A DNA stretch of 64,000 nt from contig NZ_FPAY01000002.1 in the NCBI RefSeq assembly GCF_900116495.1, forward strand, positions 124,001-188,000, in the 5' to 3' direction. This document shows positions 24,789-32,851 of this stretch, in pieces (position 1 is the stretch's first letter; the number at the start of each line of letters is the position of its first letter). Position numbers and translations under genes: made by a program. Under the pieces are notes generated by a model. It was not told the DNA's origin. It saw only the letters and a list, made by a program, of their open reading frames with translations, and made no database searches. The DNA comes from Arthrobacter sp. ov118. GTDB taxonomy: Bacteria; Actinomycetota; Actinomycetes; Actinomycetales; Micrococcaceae.

Positions 24789-26138
24789 GTGACAACTAGT
24801 ACTAATACACCGCTCGCAGAAGCGGACGGCGCCGTCGTCGATCCGGACCAACTGCGGCGGGCAACGCTTGCCAGCTCCGTGGGCTCCGCCCTGGAGTACT
24901 ACGACTTTTACATCTACGGCCTGGCTTCGGCCCTGATCTTCGGCCCGCTGTTCTTCAAGCCGCTCGGCGATGACGGAGCCCTGATCGCCTCGTTCGCCAC
25001 CTATGGCGTAGGCTTCGCGGCCCGGCCGTTTGGCGGCATGGTCTTCGGATACATCGGTGACCGGTTCGGGCGCAAGATGGTGCTGATCCTAACGATTGGC
25101 CTGATGGGAACCGCAAGCTTTGCCATCGGCCTGCTGCCGACGTACGAACAGGCAGGCATGCTGGGTGCCGTTCTCCTGGTGACGCTGCGCATCCTGCAGG
25201 GACTCGGCGCCGGAGCGGAGCAGGCCGGCGCCACCACGCTGATTTCCGAAGTCGCACCGCGCCGCCGTCGTGGTTTCTTTGCTTCGCTCCCGTTCGTCGG
25301 CATCCAGCTGGGTACGCTGCTCGGTGCCGGAACGTTCGCCCTCATAGCGATGGCTGACAAGGCCGTCCTGGAGGGCTGGCTCTGGCGGGTGCCCTTCCTG
25401 GCCAGTGTGCTCCTGGTTGTGGTCGCCATCTTCATTCGCCTGCGGCTGAAGGAAACGCCCGTCTTCCAGGAGTTGGAAAAGCACAAGAACGTGGTCAAGA
25501 ACCCCCTCGGGCAGCTGTGGAAGAACTCCAAGAAGAACGTGCTGATCGGTATCGGGCTGCGGATGGGCGAGAACGGGAATTCCTCGATCTATTCAGCCCT
25601 CCTCATCGCGTTCCTGGCGGCCAAGGGCGGTATTTTCCCGGACGATAAGTTCATCGGTCCGGTGGGGCTGCTCATCGCGGCGGGCTTCGCCGCCGTCATG
25701 GTGATTACCTTCGGCGCGCTGTCCGACAGGTTCGGCCGCGTGCCGGTCTACCGCTACGGTGCGCTTTTCCAGGCAGTCATCGCGCTGCCGGCGTTCTATC
25801 TGGTGACGCTGGGCAACGTCACGCTCGTCTGGGTTGTCATGGTGGTGGGCATCGCCCTCGGCGTGCAGTCGATGCTCGGACCGCAGTGCCCGCTCCTGCC
25901 GGAACTCTTCGGCTCGCAGTACCGCTTCACCGGTGTGGCCATGAGCCGGGAGCTTTCCGCCGTGCTGGCCGGGGGACTGGTGCCGCTGGTGGGCGCCGCC
26001 CTGCTGGCCGCTACGGGTCATTCCTGGCTGGTGCTCGCACTGTATTCGCTGGTGCTTGCCCTGATCTCGTTCGTCACCACGTTCTTCACGCCCGAGACGG
26101 CGGGACGCGATCTCCTTTTGACGGAGGACGCGCACTAG
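24789..26138 (+). CDS. MHS-family (metabolite:H+ symporter) MFS transporter
   Basis: A 449-residue permease with about 12 predicted membrane helices. The MFS signature GDRFGRK follows helix 2, and the N-terminal SVGSALEYYDFYIYGLASA is characteristic of the ProP/KgtP/ShiA-type symporters that take up carboxylates and similar compounds with protons. I chose GTG 24789 because GAGGGAG (24777-24783) is 5 nt upstream and the family N-terminus fits. The controlling element is probably the upstream palindrome. Substrate inferred to be an organic or sugar acid. Confidence 0.93.
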   Translation: MTTSTNTPLAEADGAVVDPDQLRRATLASSVGSALEYYDFYIYGLASALIFGPLFFKPLGDDGALIASFATYGVGFAARPFGGMVFGYIGDRFGRKMVLILTIGLMGTASFAIGLLPTYEQAGMLGAVLLVTLRILQGLGAGAEQAGATTLISEVAPRRRRGFFASLPFVGIQLGTLLGAGTFALIAMADKAVLEGWLWRVPFLASVLLVVVAIFIRLRLKETPVFQELEKHKNVVKNPLGQLWKNSKKNVLIGIGLRMGENGNSSIYSALLIAFLAAKGGIFPDDKFIGPVGLLIAAGFAAVMVITFGALSDRFGRVPVYRYGALFQAVIALPAFYLVTLGNVTLVWVVMVVGIALGVQSMLGPQCPLLPELFGSQYRFTGVAMSRELSAVLAGGLVPLVGAALLAATGHSWLVLALYSLVLALISFVTTFFTPETAGRDLLLTEDAH

Positions 26139-26170
26139 GTCCAACCGCAAGACCAGCAGAACCAGAGGCC

Positions 26171-26199
26171 GTGGCCCCTTCCACCCGGGAAGGGGCCAC
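26171..26199 (+). terminator. Terminator of the symporter gene
   Basis: GTGGCCCCTTCC (26171-26182) and GGAAGGGGCCAC (26188-26199) pair exactly over 12 bp around ACCCG, 32 nt past the stop, followed by AGCCGTTTCTG. Confidence 0.8.
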
Positions 26200-26280
26200 A
26201 GCCGTTTCTGCGAGACGGCGTTCTGCCGAAGCGCGTTGCCGGGGGACGCGCACAGCCGCGGCGGTGCGCACCAATGCAAG

Positions 26281-26312
26281 GGGCGGCCCCTCCGGAACCG
26301 GAGGGGCCGCCC
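26281..26312 (-). terminator. Terminator of the 2-hydroxyacid dehydrogenase gene
   Basis: Arms 26281-26295 and 26298-26312 are exactly complementary over 15 bp with a 2-nt centre. It lies 43 nt past the minus-strand stop and can also act as a second stop for the convergent symporter. Confidence 0.75.
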
Positions 26313-26355
26313 TGGTATGCGCTGCGGCGCGGGCCGCAGGGGTGGGGGGTTAGAC

Positions 26356-27420
26356 CTAGTAGAAGTGGACCGTGTCCACGAGGTGGGGGAGTTCGCCGCC
26401 GTCGAGGTAGGTCCGCAGGTTGCTGCAGAAGCGGTCGGCGATCAGCCGGTTCTCTGCGGCGCTAAGGGCCGAGGTGTGCGGGGATACCATCACCCGGGGG
26501 TGGGTCCACAGCGGGCTGTCCTGCGGAAGCGGCTCCACGGCAAACACATCGAGGCAGGCGTAGGAGACCTGGCCGTTCCCGAGCGCCTCAAGCAGTGCCT
26601 CTTCGTCCACGACGGTGCCGCGGCCCACGTTCACGAAAACCGTGTCCGGCTTCATGGCAGCGAAGACTTCGCGGCCGAAGAGTTTCTCCGTGTAGGGGGT
26701 GCCCGGCAGGGTGTTGACCACGGCGTCGGCCGAGCCCAGCAGGTCCACGAGGCCGTGGTTGTCCGTGACGTCCTCGATGCCCTCGATGGGCTCCACGGTC
26801 CGTTTGGTGCCGCTGACGATCATGCCCAGGGCACGCGCGATCCGTGCAGTTTCGAGCCCGATCTCGCCCAGTCCGGTGACCACGAGGCGGGAACCGTTCA
26901 CCAGCCGCGTTGGTGTGCGCAGCTCGGGCCAGACCTTGGCTGCCTGGTCCTGCGCCAGTTCGGCGCTGCGCTTGAAACCGTTGAGGATGCCGAGGGCGGC
27001 GAACTCGGCGAGCGGAAGGGCGTGCACCCCGGCGGAGGTGGTGACCTTGAACTTCTGCAGCGTCGCGGCGTCGAGCCCCGATGCCTTCACCGCGCCGCCC
27101 GCGCCGGCCGCCATGGCGTGGATCCACTCCAGGCGGGGATTGCTGCCGGCGATTTTGGCAAGGCCGGCCGGGCTTTCGTTGGGGAACCCGTAAAGCACCT
27201 GGGCCTTGTTGAGCATGTCCCAGTAGCGCTCTTCCTGTTCCGGCGTCCGGCGGAAGTCCGGATCGCCCGCATGGTCGGCGGGAAAGCGTTCGGGCGGCAG
27301 GAGTTCGGGGTCGTAGAGGACAGTCACAGTGGGGTCGACGGCGCGGATACGTTCCACATGTTCTGCTTCGAGCGGGACGGCAATCGCGACGGTGGTTTGA
27401 GTCGTCATGCTGTTCATCAT
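26356..27420 (-). CDS. D-isomer-specific 2-hydroxyacid dehydrogenase
   Basis: NAD(P)-dependent oxidoreductase, probably reducing a 2-keto acid or oxidising a D-2-hydroxy acid. The Rossmann motif GLGEIGLETARIARALG, the substrate arginine in VNVGRGTVVDEEAL and the catalytic histidine in SPHTSAL are visible, with the domain order typical of the family. The length is 354 aa from ATG 27420; ATG 27417 and 27408 are alternatives. It is divergent from the next gene across 63 nt holding paired ATACTGAA repeats, so the two are probably co-regulated. Confidence 0.9.
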   Translation of the reverse strand: MMNSMTTQTTVAIAVPLEAEHVERIRAVDPTVTVLYDPELLPPERFPADHAGDPDFRRTPEQEERYWDMLNKAQVLYGFPNESPAGLAKIAGSNPRLEWIHAMAAGAGGAVKASGLDAATLQKFKVTTSAGVHALPLAEFAALGILNGFKRSAELAQDQAAKVWPELRTPTRLVNGSRLVVTGLGEIGLETARIARALGMIVSGTKRTVEPIEGIEDVTDNHGLVDLLGSADAVVNTLPGTPYTEKLFGREVFAAMKPDTVFVNVGRGTVVDEEALLEALGNGQVSYACLDVFAVEPLPQDSPLWTHPRVMVSPHTSALSAAENRLIADRFCSNLRTYLDGGELPHLVDTVHFY

Positions 27421-27445
27421 ACTGAATGGAGGTTAGAATACTGAA
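27419..27445. promoter_or_regulatory. Paired ATACTGAA repeats in a divergent promoter
   Basis: ATACTGAA occurs at 27419-27426 and again at 27438-27445, 19 nt apart start to start, close to two helical turns. The first overlaps the start of the minus-strand gene. They lie between two divergent catabolic genes. A GntR- or IclR-type site is possible but unproven. Confidence 0.35.
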
Positions 27446-27483
27446 CAAGTTTGAGCAGATTAACCACGACGGAGTGAGGCAAC

Positions 27484-28437
27484 ATGCAGCTGGACCGGAA
27501 GGAAGCGGGGTTTGTCGGGCTCGGCCTGATGGGCGCACCGATGGCGGCAAATCTCTTGGCGGCGGGGTGGGCCGTGCGGGCCTGGAACCGCTCGCCGGCG
27601 GCGTTGGAGGCGTTCGAGGCCCTCGGCGGTTCCCGCGTCACAGCGGTCGCCGATCTCCGCGACCAGCCCGTCATTGTCTTCATGCTTCCGGACCTTTCCG
27701 ATATTGAGGACGCCAGCGCCGGGCTCCTGGCCTGCTGGGCGCAGGAACCGCCCGCCCCCGGAACTGTCATCGTGGTGATGAGCAGCGTCTCGCCGGCGTT
27801 GGTCAAGGAATTCGGCGAACGGGTGGCCGGGGCCAGCGGCGGGAACGCCGTCGTCGTCGATGCTCCCGTCAGCGGCGGCACCAAAGGCGCGCTGGACGGG
27901 ACGCTCGCCATTATGGCGGGCGGAAGCGAGGACCAGTTCCGGCGGCTGCTGCCGCTCTTCAACGCGATGGGCGGCACGGTGCGGCGGCTGGGCGAGTTGG
28001 GGTCGGGCTCGCTCGCCAAAGCGTGCAATCAGCTCATTGTTGGAACCACGACGGCGGCGCTCGCCGAAGCGGCGGAGCTTGCCGAACGTTCCGGCCTGGA
28101 CGTGCCCGCGCTCTACGAGGTGCTCGCCGGCGGCCTGGCCGGAAGCCGGGTTCTGGACATTGTGGGGCCCCGGCTCGCCGCGAAAGACTACGAGCCCACC
28201 GGCCCCGCCAAATTCATGCACAAGGACCTGACCTTCGTGCTCGAAAGCGCCGCCGCCGCCGCTGTGGCAACACCCATGGCGGCCGCGGGCGTGCAGCTCT
28301 ACGCGGCTCTGTTGCGCCAGGGCCTCGGGGACCAGGACCTCGCCGCCGTGCGGCAAACCATCTGCAATCTCAGCGGCACCTCCAGATGCAGCACAGCAGG
28401 CAACACAACAGTCACCCCAGCAGCAAACACGCATTGA
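27484..28437 (+). CDS. 3-hydroxyisobutyrate dehydrogenase-family enzyme (tartronate-semialdehyde-reductase-like)
   Basis: Beta-hydroxyacid dehydrogenase of 317 residues. The coenzyme loop GFVGLGLMGAPMA (9-21), the substrate motif DAPVSGGTKGA (126-136) and the catalytic K179 in AKACNQLIVG fit the GarR/GlxR/HIBADH group. The tail after about residue 295 is a Ser/Thr/Asn-rich low-complexity extension. It starts at ATG 27484 with GAGG upstream and runs into the idnO-like gene 13 nt later. In this setting it may reduce tartronate semialdehyde or oxidise a sugar acid. Confidence 0.88.
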   Translation: MQLDRKEAGFVGLGLMGAPMAANLLAAGWAVRAWNRSPAALEAFEALGGSRVTAVADLRDQPVIVFMLPDLSDIEDASAGLLACWAQEPPAPGTVIVVMSSVSPALVKEFGERVAGASGGNAVVVDAPVSGGTKGALDGTLAIMAGGSEDQFRRLLPLFNAMGGTVRRLGELGSGSLAKACNQLIVGTTTAALAEAAELAERSGLDVPALYEVLAGGLAGSRVLDIVGPRLAAKDYEPTGPAKFMHKDLTFVLESAAAAAVATPMAAAGVQLYAALLRQGLGDQDLAAVRQTICNLSGTSRCSTAGNTTVTPAANTH

Positions 28438-28450
28438 GGATCAGCGAACC

Positions 28451-29221
28451 ATGAGTGGACTTTTTGACCTGACAGGCCGGACCGCCCTGGTCACCGGCTC
28501 CAGCCGCGGGATCGGCAACGCCCTGGCCCGGGCACTGGCCGACGCCGGCGCCACGGTGGTACTGAACGGCATCAACGCCGAGCGGCTCAAGGCCGCGGAA
28601 GCTGCAATGGCCGCGGACTACCCGCCGGGGCGGATCCACAGCTGCGCGTTCGACGTCACCAGCGACGCCGAGGCAGCCCGGGGCGTCGCCTGGGTGGAAG
28701 AAAACATCGGGCCACTTGAAATCCTGGTGAATAACGCCGGCATCCAGCACCGGGTGCCGATGCTCGAGCTCGATGTCGCCGACTGGGAGCGCGTGATCTC
28801 CACGGATCTGACCAGCGCCTTCCTCGTGGGCCGGGAGGCGGCGGGGCACATGATCCCGCGCGGCCACGGCAAGATCATCAACATCTGCTCGGTGCAGACA
28901 GACCTGGCCCGTCCCACGATCGCGCCCTACGTTGCGGCGAAGGGGGGCCTGCGGAACCTGACCCGTGCCATGACGGCGGAGTGGGCCGGATCCGGGCTGC
29001 AAATCAATGGCATCGCGCCGGGCTACATCCACACTGAAATGACCCAGAACCTCGTGGATGACCAGGCCTTCAATTCGTGGATCCTGGGCCGGACCCCGGC
29101 CCACCGGTGGGGGACCGTCCAGGACCTGGCCGGTCCCGCGGTGTGGCTGGCCTCCGACGGGTCGAACTTCGTCAACGGGCAGACGATCTTCGTCGACGGC
29201 GGAATGACGGTGGTGGTCTGA
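28451..29221 (+). CDS. idnO: Gluconate 5-dehydrogenase-like SDR
   Basis: Short-chain dehydrogenase of 256 residues resembling IdnO, which interconverts 5-ketogluconate and D-gluconate. Visible are the coenzyme motif TGSSRGIG, NNAGIQHR, the catalytic Ser-Tyr-Lys set (NICSVQT, then PYVAAKGG) and the C-terminal APGYIHTEMTQ and RTPAHRWG segments that IdnO shares. GAGGAT precedes ATG 28451. The stop overlaps the idnD start by one base (TGATG), so they are translationally coupled. Confidence 0.85.
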   Translation: MSGLFDLTGRTALVTGSSRGIGNALARALADAGATVVLNGINAERLKAAEAAMAADYPPGRIHSCAFDVTSDAEAARGVAWVEENIGPLEILVNNAGIQHRVPMLELDVADWERVISTDLTSAFLVGREAAGHMIPRGHGKIINICSVQTDLARPTIAPYVAAKGGLRNLTRAMTAEWAGSGLQINGIAPGYIHTEMTQNLVDDQAFNSWILGRTPAHRWGTVQDLAGPAVWLASDGSNFVNGQTIFVDGGMTVVV

Positions 29222-30285
29222 TGGGCGGCGCAGCAGTGCTGCCGGCACGGACCGCAGCGGTGGTGGCCCACGCGGCGGGCGACCTGCGGATCGAGGACAT
29301 GCCGGTAGCGGTGCCGCGACCCGATGAAGCGCTTATCGAAGTGGCCTTCGGCGGGATCTGCGGCTCGGATCTGCATTACTGGATGCATGGCGCAGCGGGG
29401 GAGTCCGTGCTCAGGGCGCCCATGATCCTGGGCCACGAGATCGTCGGAACCGTGATCCGGGCCGCGGCGGACGGTTCGGGACCCGGGGCCGGCACGGCCG
29501 TCGCGGTGCATCCGGCCACCCCGGGTCCCGGTGCCGCCAGGTACCCGGAAGACCGCCCGAACCTTTCCCCCGGCTGCACCTACCTGGGCAGCGCGGCCCG
29601 TTACCCGCACACCAACGGTGCGTTCAGCCGCTACGCCGCACTGCCTGCCCGGATGCTCCGGCCGCTGCCGGCGGGGCTGGAGCTGCGGACCGCGGCCCTG
29701 GCGGAACCGGCCGCCGTCGCCTGGCACGCCGTCTCGCGGGCCGGAAAGGTGGCTGGCAAGACGGCGCTGGTCATCGGCAGCGGTCCCATCGGGTCCTTGG
29801 CGGTGGCCGTCCTCAAGCGCGCCGGCGCGCGGCGGATCGTGGCGGTGGACATGCACGACCGGCCGCTGGAAATAGCGCGGGCTGTAGGGGCGGACGAGGT
29901 CCTGAAAGCCGACGACGCTGAAGCGATCGAGGCCGTGGAGGCCGACGTCGTGATCGAGTCCTCGGGAAACCACCACGGGCTGGCATCGGCCATCAAGGGC
30001 GCCGTGCGCGGCGGGACCGTGGTCATGGTGGGCCTGCTGCCCACCGGAATGCAGCCAGTGCCGATCTCGCTGGCCATCACGCGGGAACTCCAGCTGCGGG
30101 GGTCCTTCCGCTTCAACGATGAGATCGACGAGGTCATCGCGGCGCTAGCCGACGGATCGTTGGCGGTGGATCCCGTGGTCACCCACACGTTTCCGGTGGA
30201 CCAAGGACTCGAGGCGTTCGGGGTGGCCAGGAACTCCGCCGAATCCGGAAAGGTCCTGCTGGACTTCAGGCCGGCCCCGGAGTGA
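29221..30285 (+). CDS. idnD: L-idonate 5-dehydrogenase-like zinc alcohol dehydrogenase lacking the structural zinc site
   Basis: MDR-family dehydrogenase of 354 residues. It resembles IdnD, which oxidises L-idonate to 5-ketogluconate. The catalytic zinc ligands C47 (GGICGSDLHYW) and H72-E73 (GHE) are kept, and GSGPIGSLAVAVLKRAGA is the Rossmann loop. The structural-zinc lobe normally has four Cys in a PCGHCxYC...NLC pattern; here residues 98-119 read HPATPGPGAARYPE... with a single C119, so that site is lost. The ATG overlaps the idnO stop by 1 nt. The sequence coding for the lost lobe includes a 23-nt block repeated upstream of gap. Confidence 0.87.
   Translation: MGGAAVLPARTAAVVAHAAGDLRIEDMPVAVPRPDEALIEVAFGGICGSDLHYWMHGAAGESVLRAPMILGHEIVGTVIRAAADGSGPGAGTAVAVHPATPGPGAARYPEDRPNLSPGCTYLGSAARYPHTNGAFSRYAALPARMLRPLPAGLELRTAALAEPAAVAWHAVSRAGKVAGKTALVIGSGPIGSLAVAVLKRAGARRIVAVDMHDRPLEIARAVGADEVLKADDAEAIEAVEADVVIESSGNHHGLASAIKGAVRGGTVVMVGLLPTGMQPVPISLAITRELQLRGSFRFNDEIDEVIAALADGSLAVDPVVTHTFPVDQGLEAFGVARNSAESGKVLLDFRPAPE
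29527..29549 (+). repeat. 23-nt repeated sequence, copy 1 (inside idnD)
   Basis: Identical over 23 nt to 43135-43157. It is the codon stretch for PGAARYPE in the degenerate structural-zinc lobe of the IdnD-like protein. Copy 2 is intergenic. A recent shared origin or a short mobile repeat is possible; chance is not excluded in such GC-rich DNA. Confidence 0.5.
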
Positions 30286-30291
30286 GCCTGA

Positions 30292-30345
30292 CGCCCCTAA
30301 CAGCGGTGGCGCCCCTAAAAGCGTTGCCGCCTCTAAAATCGCTGG
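30292..30345. repeat. 18-nt tandem repeat overlapping the regulator stop codon
   Basis: Three units at 30292-30309, 30310-30327 and 30328-30345, each of the type CGCCCCTAAAAGCGTTGC. The third contains the last codons and the TAG of the minus-strand FadR-type regulator. The units look like serial duplications of that gene end into the gap behind idnD. Confidence 0.8.
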
Positions 30346-31073
30346 AACGGGACAAAAACCCGCGGCTGGTTCTTCCAGTCCGGCTCCATCTCGGAGATCG
30401 TCTCGCGCATGATCCGGTTGGAGGCCTCGCGCGCGGCCGCGGCATCCCCTGCGGCAATGGCTTCGGCGACGTCGACGTGCCACTGCAGCGCCGTCTCCCG
30501 CGGGTGGTCCGGCATCAGGCCGTGGAGGGTACGGCCGGTCAGGGTTTCCGTGACCTGACCCACCATGTTGGCGAACATCTCGTTGCCGGAGCCTGTCAGC
30601 AGCAGGGAGTGGAACAGAATGTCCAGCTCGAGGAACCTCGGCACGTCCCCGGCCTGCCCGGCCTCCCGCATGGCGTGGGAGATCTCCACGAGTTCCCGGC
30701 GGAGCTCGTCAGGGGCGTTGGCCGCGGCCAGCTCGGCAGCCACCGGTTCGACGGCGGTGCGGAGCTCGGCAAGGGAACGCAGCTGGGCGCCGCGGCCCTC
30801 GCCGGCCAGGCGCCAGCGGATCACTAGCGGGTCGAACGGGTTCCACCTGCTGGCGGGCAGCACGCGGATGCCGACACGCTTGATGGTCTCCACCAGGCCC
30901 AGGGACTGGAGAACGCGGACCGCCTCCCGGACCACCGAGCGGGAGACCTTGAGTTCATCCTCGAGGTGCTCGGCAAGCATGACGTGCCCGGCAGGAAGCT
31001 CGCCGGCGACGATCCGGCTCCCGAGGTGCTCAATGGCACGATGGTGGAGGCTGGTTGACATAGTCGTAAGCAT
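30333..31073 (-). CDS. GntR-family (FadR/FCD subfamily) transcriptional regulator
   Basis: A 246-residue regulator. The winged helix (about 8-75) includes LAEHLEDELKVSRSVVREAVRVLQSLGLVE. The C-terminal FCD domain has the metal-binding His/Asp spacing LDILFHSLL and MPDHPRETALQWH, a site for organic acids. By position it may control idnO-idnD and the gnd gene, as gluconate-type repressors do. Start ATG 31073 or 31061; neither has a clear ribosome site, so the mRNA may be leaderless. It converges on idnD and diverges from gnd. Confidence 0.9.
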   Translation of the reverse strand: MLTTMSTSLHHRAIEHLGSRIVAGELPAGHVMLAEHLEDELKVSRSVVREAVRVLQSLGLVETIKRVGIRVLPASRWNPFDPLVIRWRLAGEGRGAQLRSLAELRTAVEPVAAELAAANAPDELRRELVEISHAMREAGQAGDVPRFLELDILFHSLLLTGSGNEMFANMVGQVTETLTGRTLHGLMPDHPRETALQWHVDVAEAIAAGDAAAAREASNRIMRETISEMEPDWKNQPRVFVPFQRF

Positions 31074-31148
31074 AATGCGGCTGCACCCGTCCGGGCTGAC
31101 CGGCGCAAAGGGCGCGGCGGATCATAGACTGTTTGTGACGCGCATTAT
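31072..31148. promoter_or_regulatory. Inverted CGCATTAT pair in the regulator-gnd intergenic region
   Basis: CGCATTAT lies at 31141-31148 on plus and its inverse ATAATGCG at 31072-31079, overlapping the regulator start. The arms are 8 bp and 61 nt apart. Half-sites facing each other at this distance fit a looping or divergent operator. Evidence is positional only. Confidence 0.3.
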
Positions 31149-31324
31149 TCCGCTACGTGGGCGCTGCTTTCCCGCAGCCCGCGGAAATACATATGGTTTA
31201 TAGACAGCCACTGATCATCTAGAGCGGGTTCCGCCCACTGCGGCACGGCCTGCCCGAGCCCTGGAAGAACGTCATACATGAGTCGCCGTGCATCCATGGC
31301 GAACAGAAATGAATTGGAGTTTTG

Positions 31325-32761
31325 ATGTCAGCACACATCGGTGTCACCGGCCTCGCGGTGATGGGGGCCAACCTCGCACGCAACCTGGCCCGGAACGGCT
31401 TCACCGTTGCCCTGCACAACCGGTCCGTGGAAAAGACGGACGCCCTGCTCGCCAAGCATGGTGACGACGGCGACTTCGTCCGCACGGAGACGCTGCAGGA
31501 ACTCGTCGATTCGCTGGAGAAGCCGCGCCGGGTCCTGATCATGGTCAAGGCCGGCAAGCCGGTCGACTCGGTCATCGAGCAGCTCGAGCCGCTGCTGGAA
31601 GCTGGCGACATCATCATCGACGCCGGCAACTCCCACTACGAGGACACCCGCCGCCGCGAGGCCGCGCTGGCCAAGAAGGACCTGCACTTCGTCGGGATCG
31701 GCGTCTCCGGCGGCGAGGAGGGTGCCCTGAACGGCCCCTCGATCATGCCGGGCGGCTCCAAAGAGTCCTACGACGCCCTTGGCCCGCTGCTGGAAAAGAT
31801 TGCCGCCCAGGTTGAGGGCCAGCCGTGCTGCGCATGGATCGGAACCGACGGTGCCGGACACTTCGTCAAGATGGTCCACAACGGCATCGAATACGCCGAC
31901 ATGCAGGTCATCGGCGAGGCCTTCGACCTCCTGCGCTCCGGCGCCGGGATCGAACCGGCCGAGCAGGCCAAGATCTTCGAAGAGTGGAACAAGGGCGACC
32001 TCGCCTCCTTCCTGATCGAAATCTCCGCCGAGGTCCTCGGCCACGTGGATGCGAAGACCGGCAAGCCGTTCGTCGACGTCGTGGTGGATGCCGCCGGCCA
32101 GAAGGGCACCGGCCGCTGGACGGTCATCTCCGCGCTTGAACTTGGCTCCCCGGTCTCTGGCATCGCCGAATCGGTCTTCGCCCGGGCCCTGTCCTCCCAA
32201 GCGGAGCAGCGCGTCCTGGCCCAGGAACTGCTGACCGGCGCCGAAGCCGCCGTCGAGGTTCCGGAAAGCTTCGTCGAAGACGTCCGCCAGGCGCTCTACG
32301 CCTCCAAGCTGGTCTCCTACGCCCAGGGCCTGGACATGCTGACCTCCGCCGCGAAGGAATACGGCTGGGACCTGAAGCTGGACGAGATCGCCTCGCTGTG
32401 GCGCGGCGGCTGCATCATCCGTGCGGAACTGCTCAAGGAAATCACCAAGGCGTACGCCGCCGCGGAAAAGCCGGCCAACCTGCTGTTCGCCCCGGCGTTC
32501 ACCAAGGCGATCGCCGAGGTCCTGCCGGCCTGGCGCCGCGTGGTCGCCACGGCGGTCCAGCTCGGCATCCCGGTGCCGGTGTTCTCCTCCTCGCTGGCCT
32601 ACTACGACGGCCTGCGCCGCAAGCGCCTGCCGGCCGCCGTCATCCAGGGCCAGCGCGACCTGTTCGGTGCGCACACCTACGGCCGCGTTGACACCGAGGG
32701 CACGTTCCACACCCTGTGGGGCGAGGACAAGTCCGAAATCGAGGCAGTCGACACCCACTAG
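31325..32761 (+). CDS. gnd: 6-phosphogluconate dehydrogenase, decarboxylating
   Basis: Oxidises 6-phosphogluconate to ribulose 5-phosphate, the exit of gluconate breakdown into the pentose phosphate pathway. The coenzyme loop GVTGLAVMGANLARN, the catalytic KMVHNGIEYADMQ segment and the C-terminal GRWTVISALELGSPV are clear. The 478-residue length is normal. ATG 31325 has GGAG (31316-31319) 5 nt upstream. It lies beside a GntR regulator and the idn genes, tying the cluster to gluconate, but gnd is also a housekeeping gene. Confidence 0.96.
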   Translation: MSAHIGVTGLAVMGANLARNLARNGFTVALHNRSVEKTDALLAKHGDDGDFVRTETLQELVDSLEKPRRVLIMVKAGKPVDSVIEQLEPLLEAGDIIIDAGNSHYEDTRRREAALAKKDLHFVGIGVSGGEEGALNGPSIMPGGSKESYDALGPLLEKIAAQVEGQPCCAWIGTDGAGHFVKMVHNGIEYADMQVIGEAFDLLRSGAGIEPAEQAKIFEEWNKGDLASFLIEISAEVLGHVDAKTGKPFVDVVVDAAGQKGTGRWTVISALELGSPVSGIAESVFARALSSQAEQRVLAQELLTGAEAAVEVPESFVEDVRQALYASKLVSYAQGLDMLTSAAKEYGWDLKLDEIASLWRGGCIIRAELLKEITKAYAAAEKPANLLFAPAFTKAIAEVLPAWRRVVATAVQLGIPVPVFSSSLAYYDGLRRKRLPAAVIQGQRDLFGAHTYGRVDTEGTFHTLWGEDKSEIEAVDTH

Positions 32762-32773
32762 GCACCGCCCCGG

Positions 32774-32814
32774 ACGGCCGGCTCTTTCCAGATACTCTGG
32801 GAGGCGCCGGCCGT
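32774..32814 (+). terminator. Hairpin after gnd
   Basis: ACGGCCGGC (32774-32782) and GCCGGCCGT (32806-32814) pair exactly over 9 bp with a 23-nt loop. It lies 12 nt past gnd and ends 37 nt before the next SDR gene, so it may end gnd transcription. Confidence 0.55.
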
Positions 32815-32851
32815 TCGTGTATCCGGCCGCACCTGCTAAGGAGTTCAGCCC

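Noticed and set aside
26281..26312. End of an insertion sequence
   Set aside because: Although it is a perfect inverted repeat, no transposase or target duplication is near; it is a terminator between convergent genes.
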